A DNA stretch of 7,393 bases. It comes from an uncultured Alphaproteobacteria bacterium (GTDB lineage Bacteria > Pseudomonadota > Alphaproteobacteria > Reyranellales > Reyranellaceae). A program made the translations under genes and the position numbers. Below the pieces are notes generated by a model, which searched no databases, was not told where the DNA came from, and was given only the letters and a program-made list of their open reading frames with translations. Of this stretch, positions 1-6,788 are shown one piece after another. Every line of letters starts with the position of its first letter. Within the stretch, counting starts at the first letter, position 1. Where the stretch lies: assembly GCA_903929895.1 (NCBI GenBank), contig CAIYWM010000322.1, positions 1-7,393 of the forward strand, in the 5' to 3' direction.

Positions 1-1029
1 ATGGCGGCCGGCGTTCCAGCGCAAACGGTCTCCGCAACCGCGGCCCGGGTCGAGACCTGGCAGCTCAGGATCGATGCGGTCGGCAGCCTGCGGGCGGTCA
101 ACGGCACCGACCTGTCGCTCGAACTGGCCGGGGTCGTCCAGGAAATCGGATTCCATTCGGGCGACCGCGTGCAGGCGGGCCAGGCTCTGCTGAGGCTTTG
201 GGCCGACGACGACGTCGCCAAACTGAGGTCGCTTGAGGCCAACGCACAGCTTGCACAGCTCAACTACGATCGCAGCGTCCGGCAGTTCAAGGCCCAGACG
301 ATAAGCCAGGCCACCCTGGACAGCGATGCCGCCACGCTCAAGAGCAATGTCGCCCAGGCCGACCAGCAACGTGCGCTGATTGAAAAGAAGCACCTCCGCG
401 CGCCGTTTTCCGGCCGCCTCGGCATCCGGCAGGTCGACCTCGGCCAATACCTGGCACCCGGCACGACCGTGGTGACGCTGCAGTCGGTCGACCCGATATT
501 CGTGGATTTTCCCCTGCCGCAGCAAGCTATCGCCCGGACCACCGTCGGCCAGCCAATTAAGGTGCGCATCGACGCCTGGCCCGGGCGCTCCTTCACCGGC
601 CGGATCGCCGCGATCAGCCCGAAGGTCGATTCATCGAGCCGCACTTTACAGGTGCGTGCGACGGTCGCCAATCCGGATGGCGCGCTGCTGCCCGGCATGT
701 TTGCCGCCGTAGAGATCGATGCCGGAGCGCCACAGCACATGGTGACTCTGCCGCAGACGGCGATCACCTATAATTCCTACGGCAGCACCGTTTTTGTGGT
801 CGACGACAAGGGCCGCGACCCGGGCGGGCGGTCGCGCCTCGTCGCACGGCAGGTGTTCGTGACGACGGGACCGACGCGCGGCGATCAGGTCGCCATCGTG
901 AAGGGGGTGCAGGAGGGAGAGACCGTGGTAACGGCGGGCCAGATCAAGCTCTACGAGGGCTCGGCAGTCACGATCGACAATGCGGTGACACCGACAGACG
1001 ATCCGGCGCCAACGCCGCAGGAGCGCTGA
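1..1029 (+). CDS. RND efflux periplasmic adaptor (membrane fusion protein, AcrA/HlyD family), probably 5'-partial
   Basis: This is the adaptor that links an RND pump to an outer-membrane channel across the periplasm. The 342 visible residues show the family layout: a first lipoyl half around residues 42-66 (LAGVVQEIG...GDRVQAGQ), an alpha-hairpin around 72-128, and a second lipoyl half around 132-172 (LRAPFSGRLGIRQVDLGQYL). A beta-barrel follows at about 173-245 and a membrane-proximal domain at about 246-327 (TLPQTAITYNSYGSTVFVV). There is no signal peptide or lipobox. The window opens on an ATG whose product begins almost at the first beta strand, so the true start, with an export signal, probably lies upstream. 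The stop is 9 bases before the pump gene, which argues for one transcript. The family assignment is firm; substrate cannot be read from it. Confidence 0.93.
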   Translation: MAAGVPAQTVSATAARVETWQLRIDAVGSLRAVNGTDLSLELAGVVQEIGFHSGDRVQAGQALLRLWADDDVAKLRSLEANAQLAQLNYDRSVRQFKAQTISQATLDSDAATLKSNVAQADQQRALIEKKHLRAPFSGRLGIRQVDLGQYLAPGTTVVTLQSVDPIFVDFPLPQQAIARTTVGQPIKVRIDAWPGRSFTGRIAAISPKVDSSSRTLQVRATVANPDGALLPGMFAAVEIDAGAPQHMVTLPQTAITYNSYGSTVFVVDDKGRDPGGRSRLVARQVFVTTGPTRGDQVAIVKGVQEGETVVTAGQIKLYEGSAVTIDNAVTPTDDPAPTPQER

Positions 1030-1038
1030 GCACAGCCG

Positions 1039-4000
1039 ATGAACTTCACCGACATCTTCGTCCGCCGTCCGGTCCTGGCGACCGTCGTCAGCCTGATGAT
1101 CCTGATTCTCGGCCTGCGCGCCGGCAGCTCGCTGCCCGTGCAACAGTACCCGCGCACGGAGAACGCCGTCATCACCGTGTCGACTGCCTATTTCGGCGCC
1201 GACCCACAGACCATCGCCGGTTTCATCACCACCCCGCTCGAAACCGCGATCGCCCAGGTCGACGGCATCGACTACATGACTTCGTCCAGCCTCAGCGGGG
1301 TCAGCACGATCACCGTCAACCTGCGGCTCAACTGGGACGCCGACAAGGCGCTCACCGAGATCGACACCAAGGTCAACTCGGTCCGCAACCAACTTCCGCC
1401 CGATGCGCAGCAGCCGGTACTCAACGTCATGGTGGGGCAGACGATCGATGCCATGTATATCGGCTTCGACAGCAAGGTCCTGGCACCCAATCAGATCACC
1501 GACTATCTGGTACGCGTCGTGCGGCCGCAGCTCCAGGCCGTCCCCGGCGTGCAGACGGCCGAGCTGCTGGGCGCCAAGAACTTTGCCCTGCGCGCCTGGC
1601 TGGATCCCGCCAGGCTGGCCTCCTACGGCCTGACGGCAGCTGACGTCAGCCAGGCCCTGTCGGCCAACGACTACATCTCGGGCCTTGGCAACACCAAGGG
1701 CCAGATGGTGCAGGTGACGCTCAACGCCTCGACCAACCTCCACTCGGTCGCCGAGTTTCGGAACCTGGTGATCAAGCAGGTCAACGGCGCGGTGGTGCGT
1801 CTGCAGGATGTCGCCAACGTCGTGCTGGGCGCCGACGACTACGAATCGCAGGCACTCTTCGATGGCCGCACCGCAGTCTACGTCGGCATCAAGGTTGCCC
1901 CCAAAGCCAACCTGCTCAGCGTCGCCGGGGGCGTACGCAAGGTCTTCCCGGGCATCGCCGCCCGCCTGCCGCACGGGCTGACGACAAGCATCGTCTACGA
2001 TTCGACGGAGTTCATCAAAAGCTCGATCGAGGAAGTGGCCTACACGCTCGTCGAGGCGCTCGCCATCGTGACGCTGGTCGTCTTCGTATTCCTGGGCTCG
2101 CTGCGCTCCACACTCGTGCCGGTCGTCGCCATTCCACTGTCGCTCATCGGCACCTTCGCCATGATGGCGGCCCTGGGTTTCTCCATCAATCTGCTGACCC
2201 TGCTCGCGCTTGTCCTTGCCATCGGTCTGGTCGTGGACGACGCGATCATCGTCGTCGAGAACGTCAACCGTCACCTAGCGGAAGGAACCGCCCTTCTACC
2301 CGCAACGCTGCAGGCCGCCCGCGAACTCGGTGGGCCGATCATCGCCATGACGGCGGTGCTGATCGCCGTATACGTGCCGATCGGCATGCAAGGCGGCTTG
2401 ACGGGCGCCCTCTTCACCGAGTTCGCCTTCACCCTGGCCGGGGCTGTCACCATTTCAGGGGTGATCGCCCTCACCCTCTCGCCGATGCTCTGCTCGCTTC
2501 TTCTTGGGGCACGCGGCGAAGTACATGCCGAAGGTGCGGCAAGCCGATGGGAGGGCCGGTTCGCCGCGGCGGTCGATCGGCTGTTCGACGCGCTCCGCAG
2601 TCGCTATGCCCGGCTGCTGCACGCAGGTCTCGACAACCTCCCGGTCACCGCGACCTTCGCCGCCATCGTGTTCGGCAGCATCTATTTTCTCTATGCCGGT
2701 CTGCGCAGCGAACTGGCCCCCGAGGAGGACCAGGGCGTGCTCCTGGCAATGAGCACTGCTGCTCCCAACGCCACGTTGCAGCAGCGGCTGCTCTACGCGG
2801 AGCAGGTGCACGGCGTCCTTGCCCGCCAGCCCGGCGCGGAACACCTCTTCCAGTTCGAAATGCCAGGCCAATCGATCGCCGGCCTCGTGCTGGCTCCCTG
2901 GGGGCAGCGCGAGAGGACGGCCGCCGAAATCCTGCCCGGGCTGCAGCGTCAAGTCTCTGTCGTCGCCGGCGCGCGGGTCGTCGTCTTCCAGCCGCCGCCG
3001 CTGCCCGGCAGCAGCGGCCTGCCGGTGCAGTTCGTCGTCAAGACGACGGACGCCTTCGGAGCGCTCGATCGCGCCACCCGTTCCTTCCTGATGGAAGCCA
3101 ATCGCAGCGGCCTGTTCCTGTATCTCGACACCGATCTCAAGGTCGATCAGCCGATGTCGACCGTGGTCATCGATCGCGACAAGGCGGCCCTTCTCGGCCT
3201 GCAGATGAGCGATATCGGCGGCGCAATGGCCGCCATGCTGGGCGGCGGCTACGTCAACTACTTCGATCTCGACGGCCGGTCCTACCGCGTCATCCCGCAG
3301 GTCGAGCAGCGTTTCCGCCTGAATGTCGACCAAGTCCTCGGCTACTACATCCGTGCTGCCGATGGAACGATGGTGCCTCTCTCGACGGTCGCTACCATCG
3401 CCACCAGGACCACTCCGCAGTCGATCAACCATTTCCAGCAACTCAACAGCGCCACCATACAGGGTGTCGCCGCTCCCGGAGTCTCCCAGGAACAGGCGTT
3501 GGCCTACCTCCAGGACCTGGCAAACCGAAACCTGCCGCGCGGCTATGCCATCGACCATGCCGGCCTCTCGCGCCAGTACGTTCAGGAGAGCGGCGGCTTC
3601 GTGGTTCTCTTCGGCTTCGCCTTCGTCATCGTCTTCCTGGCCCTGGCGGCACTGTTCGAGAGCTTCCGGGACCCGCTGATCATCCTGCTCTCGGTACCTA
3701 TGTCGATCGCTGGCGCCCTGTTTGCGCTGGCGTTGCTGGGCACGCTGGGTGTGCCGGGCGCCAGCCTCAACATTTACACCGAGGTCGGCCTCGTCACTCT
3801 GATGGGGCTGATCAGCAAGCACGGCATCCTGATCGTCGAGGTCGCCAATGATCTCCAGAAGCAGGGCAGGTCGCAGCGCGAGGCCATCGAACAAGCGGCC
3901 GCGATTCGCCTGAGGCCGATCCTGATGACCACGGCCGCCATGGTGCTGGGCGTCCTGCCGCTGCTTTTCGCCGGCGGTGCAGGTGCCGTCTCGCGCTTCT

Positions 4001-4158
4001 GCATGGGCCTGGTCATCGCCAGCGGATTGTCGATCGGTACGTTGTTCACACTTTTCGTCGTGCCGGCCTTCTATCTGATGCTGGCCGCCGATCACTCGGG
4101 AACAGGGACGCCTGTCAATTCTGAGCCTGTCAATTCCACGGCAGCGGCCAGGAGCTGA
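1039..4158 (+). CDS. RND (HAE1 family) inner-membrane efflux pump, AcrB/MexB-like
   Basis: This is a proton-driven inner-membrane exporter, the motor of a tripartite efflux system. Its 1039 residues match the usual AcrB-type length. It starts with the typical FVRRPVLATVV at the first membrane helix (about 11-29), then a large periplasmic loop (30-335), helices 2-6 (about 336-489) and helix 7 (about 536-554). A second periplasmic loop starting with the LAPEEDQG motif (559-566) and helices 8-12 (about 854-1014) follow. The proton-relay residues expected from AcrB are present: adjacent Asp400 and Asp401 in GLVVDDAIIVVENV, and Lys927 in GLISKHGILIVEVAN. The gene looks intact and functional. An AGGAG lies at 1019-1023, rather far (15 bases) from the ATG, so translation may be coupled to the adaptor gene. 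The short hydrophilic C-terminal tail carries a duplicated PVNS unit. Substrate is unknown; the downstream oxygenase suggests an N-oxygenated small molecule, which is inference. Confidence 0.97.
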   Translation: MNFTDIFVRRPVLATVVSLMILILGLRAGSSLPVQQYPRTENAVITVSTAYFGADPQTIAGFITTPLETAIAQVDGIDYMTSSSLSGVSTITVNLRLNWDADKALTEIDTKVNSVRNQLPPDAQQPVLNVMVGQTIDAMYIGFDSKVLAPNQITDYLVRVVRPQLQAVPGVQTAELLGAKNFALRAWLDPARLASYGLTAADVSQALSANDYISGLGNTKGQMVQVTLNASTNLHSVAEFRNLVIKQVNGAVVRLQDVANVVLGADDYESQALFDGRTAVYVGIKVAPKANLLSVAGGVRKVFPGIAARLPHGLTTSIVYDSTEFIKSSIEEVAYTLVEALAIVTLVVFVFLGSLRSTLVPVVAIPLSLIGTFAMMAALGFSINLLTLLALVLAIGLVVDDAIIVVENVNRHLAEGTALLPATLQAARELGGPIIAMTAVLIAVYVPIGMQGGLTGALFTEFAFTLAGAVTISGVIALTLSPMLCSLLLGARGEVHAEGAASRWEGRFAAAVDRLFDALRSRYARLLHAGLDNLPVTATFAAIVFGSIYFLYAGLRSELAPEEDQGVLLAMSTAAPNATLQQRLLYAEQVHGVLARQPGAEHLFQFEMPGQSIAGLVLAPWGQRERTAAEILPGLQRQVSVVAGARVVVFQPPPLPGSSGLPVQFVVKTTDAFGALDRATRSFLMEANRSGLFLYLDTDLKVDQPMSTVVIDRDKAALLGLQMSDIGGAMAAMLGGGYVNYFDLDGRSYRVIPQVEQRFRLNVDQVLGYYIRAADGTMVPLSTVATIATRTTPQSINHFQQLNSATIQGVAAPGVSQEQALAYLQDLANRNLPRGYAIDHAGLSRQYVQESGGFVVLFGFAFVIVFLALAALFESFRDPLIILLSVPMSIAGALFALALLGTLGVPGASLNIYTEVGLVTLMGLISKHGILIVEVANDLQKQGRSQREAIEQAAAIRLRPILMTTAAMVLGVLPLLFAGGAGAVSRFCMGLVIASGLSIGTLFTLFVVPAFYLMLAADHSGTGTPVNSEPVNSTAAARS
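4111..4136 (+). repeat. Short in-frame direct repeat in the tail of the pump gene
   Basis: CCTGTCAATTC occurs at 4111-4121 and again at 4126-4136, a period of 15 bases. In frame this gives PVNSE-PVNST in the last 15 residues of the pump, after the final membrane helix. It looks like a small tandem duplication in an unconstrained cytoplasmic tail. Confidence 0.85.
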
Positions 4159-4198
4159 GAGACCTTACTTGCAACAATACAGACGACACCATCCGACC

Positions 4199-4206
4199 GG
4201 GAAAGG
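4199..4206 (+). promoter_or_regulatory. Ribosome binding site for the AurF-like gene
   Basis: The purine-rich GGGAAAGG stretch sits about 6 bases before the ATG at 4213 and supports that start. The 54-base gap after the pump stop shows no evident terminator hairpin, so read-through from the pump operon is likely. Confidence 0.6.
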
Positions 4207-4212
4207 CTGGGC

Positions 4213-5196
4213 ATGACGGGTAAGAGCGACTTCGACGAATATTGCCAGAAGTACCTCGTGCAGTGGGAGAAGCGCGCGACAGTAAGGCATCTGCAGCGTA
4301 CACGCCTGTCAGCGGAAGCCGCTCGATACGAGATGTTTCCAGCCGCCCTGCAGCCAGTCCTCGAACATGCCGAGGTTGTGGCGCGCGGCCCCGAGGCACG
4401 GCACCGGCTGCTGGCGCGAGCGGCCGCCATCTTCATGCTTCATGTGGCCATCCTCGAAGTCGAGGTCATCACCGATCTGTGCAACAGGCTTGCCAACAAG
4501 GGGGCTGATGCCCCGGTGCCCAAGTCGGCTCTTCAGGTTGCGCTGACGGTCAGCACGGACGAGGCCTATCACGCCTACGTCGCCCGCGAGTTCCTCCTCG
4601 ACCTCGAGGAGCATACCGGTGTCGTGCCGGGACCGGCCGGCGAAGGTGACATGCCGCTGATCGGCGCCCTGGCCGCAGTACGGCGGCGCGCAGCGCCGGA
4701 ACTGGCTCGTGTCGCCGACACGATGGTCCTGTGCTTTTCCGAGAATTTCGTGACCGAGGAGCTCTTTGGCCTGTCGAGCGAAGCCGACCCCGAGGGGCCG
4801 TTCCACCTCAACATGCGCGAACACATGATGGACGAGGGCCGGCACCAGATTTACTTCCGGAAGCTGTTCCGGCATGTCTGGGACGGCCTAGACGAGGAGC
4901 GGCGAACCGCCCTGGGACAACTCGTGCCGCACTATCTCGACAGTTTCCTGACGGCCAGCAGCTACGAGGCCTCGCAGGCCAAACTGCTCAGTTATATCGG
5001 CTTCGACGACGAGACGGCGACGCGCATCGCTCGTGAAGCAATTGCCGCCGTCTACGGAACCGAACGGCCGGCCAAGAGCACGATAAAATTCATGCGCAAC
5101 GCGCTGCACTTGCTGGAGGTTTCGGGCATCCTCGAACATCCACCTACGCGGCAGACGCTGATTGACAGCGGGTGGGTCGATGCCCGATCGACGTAA
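4213..5196 (+). CDS. AurF-family diiron N-oxygenase (p-aminobenzoate N-oxygenase-like)
   Basis: AurF-type enzymes use a non-haem diiron centre and O2 to oxidise an amine to hydroxylamine, nitroso or nitro. The 327-residue product is largely helical and carries the expected ligand set: Glu82 (in ILEVEV), Glu117 and His120 (DEAYHAY), Glu177 (FSENFV), His204, Glu208 and His211 (REHMMDEGRHQ). From memory, AurF ligands are E101, E136, H139, E196, H223, E227 and H230; every one is offset by exactly 19 here, so the metal scaffold appears complete. The gene starts at an ATG behind a good ribosome binding site, 54 bases after an RND pump gene on the same strand, and ends naturally in the family's C-terminal helix region. 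Substrate cannot be told: an aryl amine, an aliphatic amine or a carrier-bound amino acid are all possible, as related enzymes occur in diazeniumdiolate signal clusters (ham/mgo). Mobile DNA begins directly after the stop. Confidence 0.88.
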   Translation: MTGKSDFDEYCQKYLVQWEKRATVRHLQRTRLSAEAARYEMFPAALQPVLEHAEVVARGPEARHRLLARAAAIFMLHVAILEVEVITDLCNRLANKGADAPVPKSALQVALTVSTDEAYHAYVAREFLLDLEEHTGVVPGPAGEGDMPLIGALAAVRRRAAPELARVADTMVLCFSENFVTEELFGLSSEADPEGPFHLNMREHMMDEGRHQIYFRKLFRHVWDGLDEERRTALGQLVPHYLDSFLTASSYEASQAKLLSYIGFDDETATRIAREAIAAVYGTERPAKSTIKFMRNALHLLEVSGILEHPPTRQTLIDSGWVDARST

Positions 5197-5198
5197 GC

Positions 5199-5356
5199 TG
5201 TCCGTCGTCAGATAAATTGTTACAGGTCAGGTCTATCTGGAAGAGAGGCTCCTGCGCATCTGCTGGTTGATGTTAAGCGGCGATTGCACGGTGGTTCAAG
5301 CGTCTGGATTGGATGGTCTGTCGTTTGATCCTTTCTCTCTCCAGGAGGATGGTCTT
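5199..5356 (-). mobile_element. Relic of an IS3-type element (right end), cut by IS256 end
   Basis: The stretch between the oxygenase stop and the IS256 left repeat contains the 3' end of a transposase gene (5273-5356, minus strand) followed by about 74 noncoding bases. Read on the minus strand these finish in CTGACGACGGACA. IS3-family elements end in CA-3', so 5199 (TGTCCGTCGTCAG on the + strand) is a plausible element boundary, 2 bases after the oxygenase stop. The boundary is inferred from the TG/CA rule only; the partner end is not in the window. Confidence 0.45.
5273..5356 (-). pseudogene. C-terminal remnant of an IS3-type integrase-core (DDE) transposase
   Basis: Read on the minus strand from the IS256 boundary, 27 sense codons plus TAA give KTILLERERIKRQTIQSRR followed by LNHRAIAA. 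This matches the C-terminal end I know from IS3-type transposases with an rve domain, where a NLTPADVYFGRG segment is followed by ILxxRERIKxxTI..RRxxH. Everything upstream, including the DDE catalytic core, is missing because the IS256 element begins exactly here (5357). The piece cannot be active. It is too short for most gene callers. Confidence 0.7.
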
Positions 5357-5383
5357 GGGGATGTCCCGCTCTTTGTTGAAAAT
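5357..5383 (+). repeat. Left terminal inverted repeat of the IS256-family element
   Basis: The repeat starts GGGGATGTCCCG and later shares TGTTGAAA with the other end; 22 of 27 positions match the reverse complement of 6762-6788. It lies past the 3' end of the transposase gene. Confidence 0.85.
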
Positions 5384-5397
5384 AGCTCAGCAAGCAT

Positions 5398-5412
5398 GCT
5401 CAGTTTTTGAGC
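5398..5412 (-). terminator. Small hairpin directly after the transposase stop
   Basis: GCTCA (5398-5402) and TGAGC (5408-5412) can pair as a 5-bp stem around a 5-base loop, immediately after the TAG of the transposase on the minus strand. No T-run follows directly, so its role as a terminator is uncertain; it may only be a subterminal structure of the element. Confidence 0.3.
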
Positions 5413-6690
5413 CTATGCGGCCTTGGCGTGCAGTTCAAGGTTTGGGCTGATGGCGTGCCTGGCCTGATGGGCCAGAAGAGCCGCCCGCAGGACTGGCAGT
5501 TGCCTGTGGGCCTTGAGCCGGCGGAAGCCCTTGGCCGCTTCCATCATGCCGGCGGCCGTCCAACGTAAAGCCATCCCGGCATTACGCCATCGTTTGACGT
5601 TGCGGCAGACGCGGCGAATGGTGCCGTTCATATTCTCGATGATGTTGGTGCAGGCGAGCGACCGGCGCAGCTCGGCAGGAAGCCTGAGACGGGTGACGGT
5701 GAGGATTTCGTCGATGCCCTCCAGGATGCTGCCGGAGACGCCGGGGGCCTCGTACTCGAGGCGGCGGGCCAGATTGCGGATCAGTCTTTCCGCCTTCGCC
5801 GGGTCGCTCAGCTCCCACGCCTGGCGCAGCACCTTGCGGACCGAGGCATGCAGGGGCTTGGCAATGCGCTCGGTGATGTTGCGGGCCTTGTGAACCTGGC
5901 AACGCTGGATCAGCGTGTCGCCGCCGAAGGTCCTGCGGATTGCCTTGGACAGCGCCTTGGCTCCATCGACGACAAACAGGCGGCTCACTGTCGGGTCGAG
6001 GCCGCGGGCGAGCAGGTTATCCAGCAGGGCCTGCACCACGGCGGTATTCTCGGTTGCCCCTTCAATCGCGCCCAGGGGATGCTTGTCACCCATCCCGTCT
6101 ATACCAACCGCACCGACCAACATCAGATCGTCGACCATGTGCATGCCGTCGATCTGAATGACCAGCAGATCCAACCTCGACAGGTCGGACGCCATCCACT
6201 CCTTCATCCGTGCAGCCGATAGCGCCACGAAGCGGCGCGACACTGCCGACTTGGATACGCCCGCACCTTCAGGCGCTGGTACGTCGCCTTCCGGCAGCCG
6301 GACAGCGCGGCCAAACCGGCGCGTCGAGACGTTGATCAGCATCAGGTTCATCGCCCACTTGCCGAGCAAGTCCTCGGACTGGGCCGTCGTCCAACTCGGC
6401 AAGGCGAGCTCGCCGCCGGCACGGGCACGGACACGAGGCCGTTCTATCTCAATCTTGCCGCCGTGGAAGCCGATCTTGCCCCGCGTCTTTCCCCACCGAT
6501 GACCTTCCTTGTCCACGGCGCGCCCATAGCGCGAGCCGCACAGACCGACGGCATCTTCCTCCAGCATGCCAGATAACGTGGCGATCCCGGCTGTCAGGCA
6601 GAACCGCTCGAAGCTGGCGCCGACATCCTGCCAAGCATTTTCGACGATTGCCCCCGGACCACCGGCGGCTGATGTGGTAATCTTCTTCAC
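5413..6690 (-). CDS. IS256/Mutator-family DDE transposase
   Basis: The transposase catalyses copy-out/paste-in movement of its element. The frame is open from a GTG at 6720 (435 aa), but the GTG at 6690 (425 aa, starting MKKITTSAAGG) has AAGGAG 9 bases upstream, so I prefer 6690. Numbering by the longer frame, the catalytic triad is Asp191 (VIQIDGMH), Asp252 (FVVDGAKAL) and Glu362 (CTNIIENMN). The family CxxH motif is Cys274/His277 (RCQVHKARN), followed by the helical insertion between the second Asp and the Glu. The C-terminal RVCRNVKRWRNAGMALRW segment is typical. No stop or frameshift interrupts it, and both inverted repeats are present, so the element may still be mobile. It runs opposite to the pump operon and converges on it. 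Confidence 0.95.
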   Translation of the reverse strand: MKKITTSAAGGPGAIVENAWQDVGASFERFCLTAGIATLSGMLEEDAVGLCGSRYGRAVDKEGHRWGKTRGKIGFHGGKIEIERPRVRARAGGELALPSWTTAQSEDLLGKWAMNLMLINVSTRRFGRAVRLPEGDVPAPEGAGVSKSAVSRRFVALSAARMKEWMASDLSRLDLLVIQIDGMHMVDDLMLVGAVGIDGMGDKHPLGAIEGATENTAVVQALLDNLLARGLDPTVSRLFVVDGAKALSKAIRRTFGGDTLIQRCQVHKARNITERIAKPLHASVRKVLRQAWELSDPAKAERLIRNLARRLEYEAPGVSGSILEGIDEILTVTRLRLPAELRRSLACTNIIENMNGTIRRVCRNVKRWRNAGMALRWTAAGMMEAAKGFRRLKAHRQLPVLRAALLAHQARHAISPNLELHAKAA

Positions 6691-6699
6691 GGCGTTGCT

Positions 6700-6705
6700 C
6701 TCCTT
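6700..6705 (-). promoter_or_regulatory. Ribosome binding site deciding the transposase start
   Basis: On the minus strand AAGGAG lies 9 bases before the GTG at 6690. The alternative GTG at 6720 has only a weak AGG nearby. This site therefore favours the shorter, 425-residue protein. Confidence 0.65.
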
Positions 6706-6723
6706 CGTTGGATTCGACACCCC

Positions 6724-6738
6724 GAGCCTAACAGGCTC
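6724..6738 (-). promoter_or_regulatory. Perfect hairpin upstream of the transposase gene
   Basis: GAGCCT (6724-6729) and AGGCTC (6733-6738) form a perfect 6-bp stem with a 3-base loop. The hairpin lies between the right inverted repeat and the transposase start. It is well placed to damp transcription entering from outside or to shape the leader of the transposase message; function is inferred from position only. Confidence 0.4.
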
Positions 6739-6761
6739 AAGGCGAGCAACGCCTACTTCAC

Positions 6762-6788
6762 AATTTCAACAGAAGCCGGGACATCCCC
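6762..6788 (-). repeat. Right terminal inverted repeat of the IS256-family element
   Basis: This is the partner of 5357-5383, with 22 of 27 positions matching when inverted. It lies upstream of the transposase gene. The DUF5131 relic reads in frame into it and stops at a TAG (6753-6755) inside the element. Confidence 0.85.

Larger units (their letters stand above)
5357..6788 (-). mobile_element. IS256-family insertion sequence, complete-looking
   Basis: The element is about 1432 bases, bounded by imperfect inverted repeats of 27 bp (22 identical), both starting GGGGATGTCCCG when read inward. It encodes a single intact Mutator/IS256-type transposase on the minus strand. The flanking 8 bases differ (ATGGTCTT on the left, CTGTGCGA on the right), so no target duplication is visible. 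The flanks also belong to two different broken genes. Both observations point to rearrangement or recombination after insertion. Confidence 0.85.

Noticed and set aside
646..2274. Long minus-strand open frame (542 aa) opposite the pump gene
   Set aside because: Its translation is low-complexity, rich in D, R, H, Q and G, as expected of the reverse complement of GC-rich coding DNA. The + strand carries a clear RND gene over the same bases.
2547..3851. 434-aa + strand frame inside the pump gene
   Set aside because: It is an Arg/Pro/Ala-rich alternate frame of the well-conserved pump with no domain of its own.
2455..4095. Second long minus-strand open frame (546 aa) opposite the pump gene
   Set aside because: It has the same mirror composition, no recognisable domain and no ribosome binding site of note; it is a shadow of the pump gene.
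4159..4212. Promoter or terminator between the pump and oxygenase genes
   Set aside because: I see no convincing -35/-10 pair or hairpin with a T-run in these 54 bases.
5176..5192. GTCGA/TCGAC stem at the end of the oxygenase gene as a terminator
   Set aside because: The stem is only 5 bp, lies before the stop codon and has no following T-run.
5222..5235. Similarity of GACCTGACCTG (minus strand) to the TGACCTG that starts the IS3-family end at 6984
   Set aside because: Seven shared bases are too few, and the transposase relic at 5273-5356 belongs to a different type than the OrfA/OrfB at 7047 on.
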